From: Halalkalirubrum salinum
GTDB lineage: Archaea > Halobacteriota > Halobacteria > Halobacteriales > Haloferacaceae
Assembly (NCBI RefSeq): GCF_005543295.1
Contig: NZ_SRSG01000012.1
Location: 1-42,716 of the forward strand
DNA length: 42,716 bases
Direction of reading: 5' to 3'
How positions within the stretch are numbered: position 1 is the stretch's first letter; every line of letters begins with the position of its first letter. The position numbers and the translations under genes are program-made. The notes below the pieces were generated by a model. It was not told the origin of the DNA. It ran no database searches and saw only the letters and a list, made by a program, of their open reading frames with translations. This document shows, piece by piece, positions 25,555-33,673 of this stretch.

Positions 25555-25579
25555 TACCTACACCCTCTACATCTAACGT

Positions 25580-26314
25580 TCAGAGTTCCTTGTCGATGTT
25601 GTGAGTGAGACAGCTGACAACGAGTTCACGAAACTGCTTCCACCAGCGTCGTGAGCGGACGAATGCGCCATATTTCCTGTTTAATCCGAGAGTGTACCGT
25701 CTCGTTCTGACTACGTTGCCCGTAGCGGTCCGAATCCAACCGTGAGTTTCCCGCCTTGGGGAGCGCAGAAACTCTCGATACTTGATGACCGGACGAACAC
25801 CATCTTCACGGCTAACGCGCGAATCTTGTGGTCGTCGTATCCCTTGTCACCGAGAAGAATCGCTACGTAATCGGTATTCCGCTTGATGAGCGACGGTGCA
25901 ACTTTCGGGTCGTGTTTTCGTGTCGTCGTCACGTGTAAGTCGAGAATCGCGTTCGACTTTGTGTCTACCAGAAGCGTGACTTTCAATTGCTAAATCGTCA
26001 ACATCGTTCGCTTCGTGTAGTGCTTTGAGGCGTGACTGCGGTCGTACGGCGGCATCGATTCCGACGACACCGTTGGTCGGGAGAAGCGTGACTGAGAGAT
26101 TAAGCAGAACACGCCATACAGCCATATCGAGCCAGTTGAACGCCTTACACAGCGTTGAGGGAGACGGGAGTTCCTCAAGTTCAATTGCTTTCCGAATCCG
26201 AGGCATCTCGATAAGTTCGTCAAGAAGCGCCCGGTACGTCGTATTCTTCCGAATCTTGAGACCGCGGAGGACGATATATTGATGAAGTGTGTACCACTGT
26301 TTCGAGCACTTCAT
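25580..26314 (-). pseudogene. IS5-family (ISH-type) transposase, multiply frameshifted
   Basis: Pieces of one DDE transposase lie in successive frames. Frame one gives MKCSKQWYTLHQYIVLRGLK to LPTNGVVGIDA. A frameshift near 26050 leads to YDRSHASKHYTKRTMLTI. Then an in-frame TAG (25990-25992) precedes QLKVTLLVDTKSNAILDLHV and LLGDKGYDDHKIRALA. A second shift gives EDGVRPVIKYREF, a third SRLDSDRYGQRSQNETV and a fourth KYGAFVRSRRWWKQFREL to the true stop at 25580. Together these cover a whole transposase with its catalytic acids. At least four frameshifts and one nonsense codon make it dead, and older than the neighbouring aac(3) mutation. Confidence 0.85.
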
Positions 26315-26438
26315 GTAGTAACGAACGACAGTTCGTCAAGCCAAGTGCATCGCGTGCTCAACGAACCGGAGTAACCGTGACTTCGGGAGGGCTTCCATCC
26401 GGTCAGACTACCGGGCGAACCTGGAACTCTCTGAGGAT

Positions 26439-26450
26439 TTCAACAGAGCC
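26439..26450 (-). repeat. IS-end-like inverted repeat, right copy
   Basis: TTCAACAGAGCC is the inverted copy of 24624-24635 and should be the 5' end of the dead IS5-like element, about 125 bases upstream of its transposase start. No matching end is visible directly after the transposase stop. Confidence 0.6.
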
Positions 26451-26470
26451 ACAAAGACCGTAGATTTTGC

Positions 26471-26493
26471 GTATTCACGATGAGAGTGAATAC
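26471..26493. terminator. Perfect hairpin downstream of the HD gene
   Basis: GTATTCAC (26471-26478) and GTGAATAC (26486-26493) form an 8-bp stem with a 7-base loop, 60 bases beyond the 3' end of the minus-strand HD gene. It could be a terminator or a protein-binding palindrome. Confidence 0.35.
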
Positions 26494-26553
26494 ACTATAG
26501 AAAATCGTAAGTCGTGGTCGCCACGACGGGCCTAACAGCGGGAATGAGGTGTC

Positions 26554-27357
26554 CTACAGTTCGATCCGCTCGACGAGCGGATCCTCCGCGCGGGTGTTGA
26601 TAGCGACGATCCGGACCTGATCTTCGAGCATCGAGCGATCTAGCTTCGCCTTCAGGAGGTTGTCGACTTGATAGACGCCTGCGGCGTTGACCATCTGGAT
26701 CTCGACGAGCACCGGGTGGGTATCGCCCGCTTTGAGTGTCACCCGATCGATCGCCTGACTCGAGATCGTGTTGATCCCACGACCGCCGTGTTCGTACGGC
26801 ACTCGCGAGCGGCCGCGCTCCATGTCCAGGCCGTCGGCGACCCTGATGATGCCCGCCTCGCGAGTCAACGGCTCTTCTGAGGTGTGGTGACAGAGGATCG
26901 CGTGTAAGACCTCTGCCTTGATCCGGACAGCCTCGGGTGTGTCATAAAACTCCGGGAGAAGCCGATCGAGGATATCTGAGGCGAGTGGGATTGAGTAGTA
27001 TGAGTGATCGTCGCGGTGGACGATGTGGCCGATGTCGTGCAGCGTCGCCGCAAGTGCGATGATGACCGACTCGTCGGCCTCCGCAAGCCCCTGATCGGCT
27101 GCGCCATTAAATTCAATTCCAGCTTGTTTGAGCAGATCGTACAGCTGCAACGCGTGGTTGCGAACGATCTCGATGTGTTTTGGGCCGTGGTCGTTGTACT
27201 GCTTGCGATCGACGGCGTTGACGTTTTGGGCCCGCAGCAGCGTCGTGACCTCAGGGTCGCTCGTCAACACGGGGAGAATCTCGTTGAGTCGCTCGTCGGG
27301 ATATGCGTGATCGGCGGTCGGATCGTACGCCCTGTCGCCGTTCGGTGGCTCAGTCAT
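26554..27357 (-). CDS. HD-domain metal-dependent phosphohydrolase
   Basis: A 267-residue HD-superfamily protein. Candidate metal ligands are His in HGPKHIEIV (about 53-61), the HD pair in ALAATLHDIGHIVH (His-Asp about 104-105), HAILCHHTSEE (about 155-165) and Asp in RVADGLDMERGR (about 177-188). Relatives hydrolyse nucleotides, cyclic nucleotides or other phosphate esters; the substrate here is not evident. The C-terminal 70 residues form a beta-rich domain (VTLKAGDTHPVLVEIQMV). The start at 27357 (MTEPPNGD) was preferred over 27378. It is divergent from tatA across a 103-base gap. Confidence 0.83.
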   Translation of the reverse strand: MTEPPNGDRAYDPTADHAYPDERLNEILPVLTSDPEVTTLLRAQNVNAVDRKQYNDHGPKHIEIVRNHALQLYDLLKQAGIEFNGAADQGLAEADESVIIALAATLHDIGHIVHRDDHSYYSIPLASDILDRLLPEFYDTPEAVRIKAEVLHAILCHHTSEEPLTREAGIIRVADGLDMERGRSRVPYEHGGRGINTISSQAIDRVTLKAGDTHPVLVEIQMVNAAGVYQVDNLLKAKLDRSMLEDQVRIVAINTRAEDPLVERIEL

Positions 27358-27427
27358 CCGGAATGAGTTCGTCCTCAAGTGTGAAAACGCTTCGTAGTGT
27401 TGGTCTCACCCGTCGAAGGCAAAAAGC

Positions 27428-27435
27428 CTATAATC
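27428..27435 (+). promoter_or_regulatory. TATA box of tatA
   Basis: CTATAATC-like sequence centred about 30 bases before the ATG at 27461. Confidence 0.4.
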
Positions 27436-27460
27436 GCCAACAGGGTATCATCGGGTACAC

Positions 27461-27781
27461 ATGGCATCCATGATCCCGCTGTTCGGCGGCCTGCCGGTAG
27501 GTCCCGAGCTGCTCATCATCCTGCTCGTACTGGTGTTGCTCTTCGGCGCAAACAAAATTCCAAAGCTTGCCCGCTCGACGGGGCAGGCAATGGGTGAGTT
27601 CAAAAAAGGTCGCGAAGAAGTCGAAGAAGAGCTCAAACAGATGTCTGACTCTGACGATGACGATGCCTCTGGCACCCCAGAGCCCGACGAGGAACCCCTC
27701 GTTGAAGACGCTGAAACAGAGACAGAGACAGAGACAGAGACAGAGACCGAGGCCGCGGGCACAGCGGAAAAATCCACGTAA
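27461..27781 (+). CDS. tatA: Twin-arginine translocase subunit TatA
   Basis: A 106-residue TatA-type pore component of the Tat pathway, which exports most folded secretory proteins in haloarchaea. Layout: a short N-terminus, one membrane helix (about 12-29, PELLIILLVLVLLFGANKIP), the Phe-Gly hinge, an amphipathic helix (KLARSTGQAMGEFKKGREEV) and an acidic cytoplasmic tail. The tail contains a Glu-Thr repeat encoded by hexanucleotide GAGACA units at 27713-27748. No tatC is in the window. The gene stands alone, followed 87 bases later by tRNA-Arg. Confidence 0.92.
   Translation: MASMIPLFGGLPVGPELLIILLVLVLLFGANKIPKLARSTGQAMGEFKKGREEVEEELKQMSDSDDDDASGTPEPDEEPLVEDAETETETETETETEAAGTAEKST
27713..27748 (+). 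repeat. GAGACA hexanucleotide repeat inside tatA
   Basis: Six tandem units: GAAACA, four perfect GAGACA and GAGACC. They encode alternating Glu-Thr. Copy-number change would keep the frame and alter only the tail length. Confidence 0.9.
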
Positions 27782-27868
27782 CGAACGAACATACCGAACC
27801 TGGCAAGAGTCCTATCGGTCGTCGACGCGGTCCGGTTTTGAGTGGATATTCAATTAGCTGATTTTTGT

Positions 27869-27942
27869 GGGCGTGTGGCCTAGCGGATCAGGGCGAGGGG
27901 TTCCTAACCCCTCGATCGCGGGTTCGAATCCCGTCACGCCCG
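27869..27942 (+). tRNA. tRNA-Arg (anticodon CCT)
   Basis: A 74-base cloverleaf. The acceptor stem is GGGCGTG (27869-27875) with CACGCCC (27935-27941) and discriminator G. The anticodon stem AGGGG/CCCCT holds loop TTCCTAA, giving anticodon CCT, which reads the arginine codon AGG. The T loop is TTCGAAT. No intron is seen. A T-run follows directly and probably terminates transcription. Its 3' 22 bases are repeated at 28023. Confidence 0.93.
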
Positions 27943-28022
27943 TTTTCCGGCGAGCGATAGCGAGCCGTAAAAACGTCATAAGGAGTCGAACCTTACGAGA
28001 CGAGCGAAGTGAGTCTCGGTTC

Positions 28023-28044
28023 GGTTCGAATCCCGTCACGCCCG
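28023..28044 (+). repeat. Duplicate of the tRNA-Arg 3' end (att-site scar)
   Basis: GGTTCGAATCCCGTCACGCC plus CG repeats 27921-27942 exactly, 102 bases further on. Such duplications are the attachment-site footprint of integrases that target tRNA genes. No integrase gene is seen. The glycosyltransferase stop codon (28036-28038) lies inside this copy. Confidence 0.75.
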
Positions 28045-28977
28045 ATCGAGCAACTGCTGGGCACGTATCGCCCCGGTAAACCCAGGCCGACCGAAAATCG
28101 CGGAGAGAAACGCCAGGGTGTGTTTTCGTCGATCGTCGCCGCCGTAGTACGCCGCACGAGCGAAACAACCCAAGGCCGCGGCGCTCCAGATCGATCGCTT
28201 CAGACGGTGAGCACCCGATAAAAATTCGATGCGTGCCTTGACAGCACGCCGTATCTGTGGGTACGCCGCGTAGATCTCACGCTGGGCTTCGAGCACCTCT
28301 CGCATGCCGTCAAATCGATTGAGTCCGACCCAGATGCCACTGGATTCGCGCCGGTTGTACACCAGCGGTTCCTCGACAGCGTCGAACTGCGTCCGTTGGG
28401 CGAGTTCGATCATCAAATTGCTGTCGTTCCCGGCGGTAAGCTGCTGGAGCGGTAGGATCTCCGAGAGCAAGCGCCGTCGGATGAGCATCGACCCGGTATA
28501 ACAGGGAAACGTCTCAAACCTGAGTGTCTGTTCGATGACGTGCCCGCTCATTTCCGGCCCTGGCTCACATTCCCACCCGTCGTCTTGTCGAACCCCACAA
28601 AACGCGACGCCAACCTCATCGTTCTCCGCAAGAATCGACGCAGTCTTCGAGAGCTTTTCGGGCAACAACACATCATCATCGTCAAGGAAGTTCACGTACG
28701 TTCCGCCCGATGCCTCAAATCCCGTCTGGCGAGCTGTGACATCCCCGCCGTTTTGGTTGTGAACGATCCCCTGGATGTCATCAGCATATTTGTCCAAAAC
28801 AGGCATCGCGTTCCCCTCTCCAGAGTCGTCAACGACGATTATTTCCGTGCGGTCGTACGTTTGGTTCAGCACACTCTCGATGGCCGCCTCGAGGAGTTCA
28901 TTCCGGTAGTATGTCGGGATGATAACGGAAATCAGGGGGAAGTCACGATCGACCGCAGATGTCGGGGATTCAGACAT
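28036..28977 (-). CDS. Family 2 glycosyltransferase
   Basis: A 313-residue GT-A-fold glycosyltransferase. The N-terminal nucleotide-sugar domain has ISVIIPTYYRNELLEAAIES (about 16-35), EIIVVDDSG (about 45-53) and the metal-binding FLDDDD (about 96-101). The C-terminal third is helical and basic, with no obvious membrane span. It probably transfers a sugar to a lipid-linked or protein-linked glycan in the cytoplasm, but donor and acceptor are unknown. It starts inside the end of the sulfatase-like gene (8-base overlap). Its last codons and stop run into the duplicated tRNA end, so its natural C-terminus may have been altered by integration. Confidence 0.85.
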   Translation of the reverse strand: MSESPTSAVDRDFPLISVIIPTYYRNELLEAAIESVLNQTYDRTEIIVVDDSGEGNAMPVLDKYADDIQGIVHNQNGGDVTARQTGFEASGGTYVNFLDDDDVLLPEKLSKTASILAENDEVGVAFCGVRQDDGWECEPGPEMSGHVIEQTLRFETFPCYTGSMLIRRRLLSEILPLQQLTAGNDSNLMIELAQRTQFDAVEEPLVYNRRESSGIWVGLNRFDGMREVLEAQREIYAAYPQIRRAVKARIEFLSGAHRLKRSIWSAAALGCFARAAYYGGDDRRKHTLAFLSAIFGRPGFTGAIRAQQLLDRA

Positions 28978-29878
28978 AGCCAAGATCACGAAGGCGAGAT
29001 CGAGCAGTTGAGATATCCCCGACCACAGAGTCGGTAGGTGGCTCGGCTCGAATATGCTTTCTTGTCTCGTCAGTGACGACGACCCACGGAACCGTCCGGA
29101 GTGTCTTCGCACAGACACCGTCAGGGTGCCCAAACCGACGCCGATCGAATGGCGCAATCCGTTCGCCGACGAAGTTGCCGTGGTCAGCGGTAACCACAGT
29201 CCGGCCACGGACGATTTCGAGAAGGTGATCGACCTGTTCAAGCGCGAGTGCCAGGTTTTCGTCGTACGCAGTCCAGACGCGATCGATATCAACCGATCCA
29301 GCCTCGGCATGATCCCAGATGGTGGGGCTGTCGCGTGAGCCTTCACCAGTCATCGCGAGCCGATAGGACCACTCAAATCCGGCGTGTTCAATCTCTCTGC
29401 CTGTCGGGCCAATAAACGGATAGTGTGGTTGCATGAAGTGAACAAGAAGCCGTTTTTGTGGGAAGGTCTCGGAGGCCGCAACCGCTGCCTCGCGAACCGT
29501 CTCAGGGGTGACGGTCCGGAGTGTTTCGTCCCACCCAGTATTCCACACGTCGATCGTGGCGTGAAATGTTCCATCCAAGCCGACGTTTTTGTGCATTGGG
29601 TTTGCGGTGACGTACACGATATCGTGATGCTCGGTCGTCCCAAACGTTCGACGGAGAAATTCCTCAGTGCTGGAACCAACAGAAATCCGCGGTTCGACCG
29701 GCGAGTCCATGCTTGCGAGGCGCTGGAACTGATCGTACCGACACGCATCAAGGAGAATCAAGTTGTCCCAGTCTTCGTCGGTAATATTGGTCGTCGCGTC
29801 TGTCAGCCGGTACACGGCTTGTCGGATCCGTGAATGGGCGGTTGCGATCGTCGAACCGAGGTCAGACAACGTATACAT
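28970..29878 (-). CDS. Sulfatase/alkaline phosphatase-like hydrolase
   Basis: A 302-residue protein of the alkaline-phosphatase-like superfamily. Metal-site regions are visible: DNLILLDACRYDQF (about 39-52), LLVHFMQPHYPFIGP (about 146-160) and VVTADHGNFVGE (about 243-254). The usual sulfatase CxPSR is absent; instead the nucleophile position near DACRYD has a cysteine, a pattern common in archaeal surface-glycan clusters. It may hydrolyse or transfer a phosphate or sulphate ester on a glycan. It is the first gene of a pair with the glycosyltransferase (8-base overlap). An in-frame ATG at 29932 is an alternative start. Confidence 0.78.
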   Translation of the reverse strand: MYTLSDLGSTIATAHSRIRQAVYRLTDATTNITDEDWDNLILLDACRYDQFQRLASMDSPVEPRISVGSSTEEFLRRTFGTTEHHDIVYVTANPMHKNVGLDGTFHATIDVWNTGWDETLRTVTPETVREAAVAASETFPQKRLLVHFMQPHYPFIGPTGREIEHAGFEWSYRLAMTGEGSRDSPTIWDHAEAGSVDIDRVWTAYDENLALALEQVDHLLEIVRGRTVVTADHGNFVGERIAPFDRRRFGHPDGVCAKTLRTVPWVVVTDETRKHIRAEPPTDSVVGDISTARSRLRDLGYV

Positions 29879-30053
29879 TATGAACAGTGGGTTAGAGCGC
29901 GGAATTCGCTTGCACGGGTCTACGGATGTCATGGTATCTCTCAGACCGTGAGCTGCGTGAACGAGCAAACCCCCGATCGAATATTAAGTATGCTTGGCAT
30001 AACTGCGCCCTGAGCAAAACTGGGAGATTCTCCGCGAACCGAACCCAATTAAG

Positions 30054-30064
30054 AATAAAATAAC
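30054..30064 (+). promoter_or_regulatory. TATA box of the ParB-fold gene
   Basis: AATAAAATAAC is centred 28 bases before the ATG at 30087, which favours that start over a TTG at 30075. Confidence 0.5.
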
Positions 30065-30086
30065 CAGGTACACGTTGTCCCACAGC

Positions 30087-30974
30087 ATGGGTATGCGGGC
30101 TTCTGAGTTGCGAAATCGTGCCATCGGTGGTATCGGGCGTATACTCGATACGCTCGCCGTTTCGCAGGCAGTTCAGCGGTCTCCGCTCCCACCCCAGATC
30201 ACAGCACGTCTCTATTGGACAGTCGCACCACATATCTATCGGCACCAGTATCCCACTGATTTTTTCCATTCGAGTGACCCAGATCCATTCAAGATCATCC
30301 CGATCGACCCTATTCGGATCGAACGCTTCACTGGTCGTCGGTATCCACCGTGGTACGGCCGGCGCCAGTTGTTCGGTGCAGTGCGAAGTGGTGACTGGGA
30401 CTGTCGCCGACACGAGGATGTGCCGCACGAGGGAGGCCCTCCAGAAGAACTGTTTCACGCAGATCACATCGACGATACCCCGCTCTTTCAGGCGATATAC
30501 GACCGATTCAGGGAGGGGGTTCCATGGGCAGACACGTGGTTCATCAACCGGGCGATCGAGTTACTCGACGCAGGTCAGTATCCAGTTTGGCAGGATTGTG
30601 AGACGGAAACAGACGTTTATCGACGGTGTGAGGCGCTCGAATCAGTATACGAAAACATGGCTCAAAACGGGTGTCTCCACTACACCGAACGGACAGAGCC
30701 GATCGAAAGGTCGTTCGACTACGTCGGTGCTCGCGAACAAGAGATCGTCGTCGATATCGGCCGAGACGGAGCCCCCTTGCTCGTGAGTGGGAAACATCGT
30801 CTCTGTCTCGCACGAGTACTGAAGCTCGACACGGTCCCGTGCTGTGTGTTGGTCCGCCATGCGGACTGGATGGCGACCCGCCGGGCGGTGGCAGAAGTGA
30901 GGCGTCGGCCATGGACGCATCCGGATTTACTGGATCTTTCACCGGGGCGTGGCCGAAGCGGATATCATTCGTGA
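30087..30974 (+). CDS. ParB/sulfiredoxin-fold protein, unknown role
   Basis: A 295-residue protein. Residues about 195-270 have the ParB/Srx-like core: EQEIVVDIGRDGAPLLVSGK, HRLCLARVLKLDTVPCCVLV, where GKHRLCLA is the GxHRLxAA-type box that binds nucleotide in this fold. The N-terminal half is basic and aromatic-rich, with no helix-turn-helix typical of chromosomal ParB, so a partition role is unlikely. Solitary proteins of this kind occur in surface-polysaccharide clusters; here it lies between glycan genes and the pilus operon. It is divergent from the sulfatase-like gene. Enzyme activity (kinase- or CTPase-like) is possible but unproven. Confidence 0.65.
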   Translation: MGMRASELRNRAIGGIGRILDTLAVSQAVQRSPLPPQITARLYWTVAPHIYRHQYPTDFFHSSDPDPFKIIPIDPIRIERFTGRRYPPWYGRRQLFGAVRSGDWDCRRHEDVPHEGGPPEELFHADHIDDTPLFQAIYDRFREGVPWADTWFINRAIELLDAGQYPVWQDCETETDVYRRCEALESVYENMAQNGCLHYTERTEPIERSFDYVGAREQEIVVDIGRDGAPLLVSGKHRLCLARVLKLDTVPCCVLVRHADWMATRRAVAEVRRRPWTHPDLLDLSPGRGRSGYHS

Positions 30975-30987
30975 TACCGCCCCCGGA

Positions 30988-30997
30988 ATACTTTAAC
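30988..30997 (+). promoter_or_regulatory. TATA box of the pilus operon
   Basis: ATACTTTAAC is centred about 27 bases before the ATG at 31020, giving a leaderless pilB message; no other promoter is evident before 39100. Confidence 0.5.
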
Positions 30998-31019
30998 GGA
31001 TGAGGAATCACTGTCTGCC

Positions 31020-33671
31020 ATGGAACCGGACGGTACCTCGGATGACAACACTCCCGAGGAGACACTTGTGTCGGAGTCGTCAGTCGATTCCGGACCCGTC
31101 CAGAGACTGCAGCAAGCTACAGAAGCCGCACGTACGTTGGATCTTCATTTCGAGGCATTTTGCGACCCAGCAACGACGCCCGTGGTGAAGGACACATACC
31201 TGTGGGAACACTACAAGCGTGAGTACTACTATGAGCCCGACGGGAGTCGGCCTCGCGACACCAATGACGAGATTATTGCGTTCGACAAGACGGACGCGCT
31301 TGGATTCGATCCAAGCGTACTAGAGAACGCTCTCGCAGCGGGCGCAAAACGGGCCGAGGAACTTGATCCGGTGATCGACGAACGGACAGTAAACGTCCAG
31401 ACAGATTTCGACGAGGATCAATTTTTCACCGACGAAGTGGGCGCGACGACAATCGCAAACCGCTATGATCTCGAAAAGGCAGTCCCAATGGAAAAAAAGC
31501 GCCACTACGTCGAGGTCGAACGCTACTGGGTAAAAAAGCCTTACTCGTTTGTGGTCATTTTCCACTCGGAAAAAGAAAACGAAAAAAAGTACTACGCGAT
31601 CCAGCCGTATCAAAACGAGATCGAGGCGGAGGTCGCAGAGTACATTACTCAAAAACTCCGAACCGCAATCAAGTACGGAGACCATAGCACGGCAGTCGTG
31701 GACGATGATCGACGCCTTGAGGTGATCCACAGTGAGGCACACCGACTGCTCGAACGCTACGATCTCTACGATGTGCCCAAAGCATCGGTCGGCAACCGGG
31801 TTGTCGAAACGTGGAATGACATTCTCGACGCCATTGGACCACTGTTCGAACGGATTGGCAAAGACGCCACAGCGAAAGATCGATATCGGTTGCCCGCAGC
31901 AGCCGGGACGTATCTCAAACGGGTACTCGATCAGCTTGGATACGAACCCGAGACGACGGCCGGCCCAAACCTTCCGGGAATTGCTGCACGGCCCGAACCC
32001 GCCGTGCTCGCGGAAGACTCAGATCGGCTTACCCCATATCAGGTGGAAAAGCTCCTGTACGTTCTCAAACGCGATTTTATTGGCTACGAACGGATCGACC
32101 CGATCAAACACGACATTAATGTTGAGGATATCTCGTGTGACGGGTACAACTCCCCTGTATTCGTCTACCATTCGGAGTACGAACAACTCATTTCGAACAT
32201 TCTGCACGGCAGCGACGAACTTGACGACTTCGTCGTTAAACTCGCTCAGCGATCGGGCAAGGGCATCTCAAAACGCCGCCCGCAGGTCGATGCGACGCTG
32301 CCGGACGGGTCACGGGCACAACTCACCCTCGGTCGGGAGGTATCTGATCACGGGACGAACTACACCATCAGGCAATTCAAAGAAGTCCCGTTTACGCCGG
32401 TCGATCTGATAAACTGGCACACCTTCTCGTTAGAACAGATGGCGTATTTGTGGCTCTGCATCGAAAACAACAAAAGCCTCATCTTTGCCGGCGGAACCGC
32501 TTCAGGGAAGACGACGAGCCTCAACGCGGTGTCGCTGTTTATCCCCTCAAACAGCAAGATCGTCTCGATCGAAGATACCCGAGAGGTCGAACTACCACAG
32601 CGAAACTGGATTGCCTCAGTTACTCGACCATCGTTTTCCGACGACGACAAAGGGGATATCGACGAGTTCGACCTGCTCGAATCGGCCCTCCGTCAACGGC
32701 CGGATTACATCGTGATGGGCGAGATTCGGGGCCAGGAAGGTCGGACGCTGTTTCAGGTTATGTCGACCGGACACACCACGTACACGACGTTTCACGCTGA
32801 TTCGGTCGGCGAGGTGCTCAAGCGGTTTACGACCGAACCCATCAACGTCTCGAAGACAATGTTCACCGCGCTCGATTTGGTGTCTATCCAGACCTCCACA
32901 CGAGTGCAAGGACGGAAAGTCAGACGAAACAAATCGCTTACCGAAATCAACCACTACGATACCGAGAACGACGAAATCAATGTCCAAGATGTCTTTCAGT
33001 GGCAAGCAGAGACTGACGAATTTCTCCGGCTGGGAACGTCGAACACCCTCGACAGTATCCGGTTCGATCGCGGGTGGAGCCACGAAGAACTCCAAACCGA
33101 ACAGCTCAAACGCGAGGCTGTCCTCGCGTACCTGGTCGATCGCGACATACGAACCTACTCTGAGGTCGCTGCAACCCTGCAGGCATTTATTAACGACCAG
33201 GAGACGATCCTTGCACTGATCGCCAACGACGAACTTGAGGCGAGTCTCGCGGATCTTCGTCAGATGGAGTCGGTGCTTATCGACGTCGATCCAGAGACTG
33301 AGGCACTCGTACCGCGCCCAGAACCGGGACCGATCCAAGCCGAAACAGCCGAACGAGTCCTCGAACAGGCAGAAGAGGAGCTCTTTGACACCTATCGCGG
33401 GAGGGCCCCTGACTCGGTTGCCACTGCACTCGACAGTATCAGTAGCGCGAGAGACATTATCGTCGACGACGGTCCCGATAGGAACGTGATCGACACCGGA
33501 TCAGATACCGCAGTGTCGGATCCGGACACAGCGGGTGCTGATGGATTCAATTGGCAATCAAAAGAAAGCGAACGCGAAGACGGTACCGCTGCGGACGGCT
33601 CGGGTGCGTTCGATACGTATGTCGATAGCAGTGAGCCAACAGATGGCGATCCCAATCGATCGGAGGAGTAA
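31020..33671 (+). CDS. pilB: Type IV pilus assembly ATPase PilB
   Basis: An 883-residue secretion ATPase of the archaeal PilB/FlaI/VirB11 type. It powers pilin polymerisation from the cytoplasmic side. The N-terminal 450 residues are the haloarchaeal extension and N2 domain (WEHYKREYYYEPDGSRP near 61). The ATPase core has Walker A GGTASGKT (about 490-497), an Asp box VSIEDTREVELP, a Walker B-like YIVMGEIRGQEG and a His box STGHTTYTTFHAD. All appear intact. The C-terminal 200 residues are acidic and low in complexity. pilC begins two bases after the stop. The archaellum ATPase FlaI is ruled out by length and by the absence of archaellum genes. Confidence 0.92.
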   Translation: MEPDGTSDDNTPEETLVSESSVDSGPVQRLQQATEAARTLDLHFEAFCDPATTPVVKDTYLWEHYKREYYYEPDGSRPRDTNDEIIAFDKTDALGFDPSVLENALAAGAKRAEELDPVIDERTVNVQTDFDEDQFFTDEVGATTIANRYDLEKAVPMEKKRHYVEVERYWVKKPYSFVVIFHSEKENEKKYYAIQPYQNEIEAEVAEYITQKLRTAIKYGDHSTAVVDDDRRLEVIHSEAHRLLERYDLYDVPKASVGNRVVETWNDILDAIGPLFERIGKDATAKDRYRLPAAAGTYLKRVLDQLGYEPETTAGPNLPGIAARPEPAVLAEDSDRLTPYQVEKLLYVLKRDFIGYERIDPIKHDINVEDISCDGYNSPVFVYHSEYEQLISNILHGSDELDDFVVKLAQRSGKGISKRRPQVDATLPDGSRAQLTLGREVSDHGTNYTIRQFKEVPFTPVDLINWHTFSLEQMAYLWLCIENNKSLIFAGGTASGKTTSLNAVSLFIPSNSKIVSIEDTREVELPQRNWIASVTRPSFSDDDKGDIDEFDLLESALRQRPDYIVMGEIRGQEGRTLFQVMSTGHTTYTTFHADSVGEVLKRFTTEPINVSKTMFTALDLVSIQTSTRVQGRKVRRNKSLTEINHYDTENDEINVQDVFQWQAETDEFLRLGTSNTLDSIRFDRGWSHEELQTEQLKREAVLAYLVDRDIRTYSEVAATLQAFINDQETILALIANDELEASLADLRQMESVLIDVDPETEALVPRPEPGPIQAETAERVLEQAEEELFDTYRGRAPDSVATALDSISSARDIIVDDGPDRNVIDTGSDTAVSDPDTAGADGFNWQSKESEREDGTAADGSGAFDTYVDSSEPTDGDPNRSEE

Positions 33672-33673
33672 GT

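Noticed and set aside
25580-26314. Programmed frameshifting of the IS5-like transposase
   Set aside because: At least four shifts plus a stop codon are needed, far more than any programmed event; this is decay.
27961-28044. Second tRNA gene after tRNA-Arg
   Set aside because: Only the T arm and 3' acceptor strand are present; the 5' acceptor, D and anticodon arms are missing.
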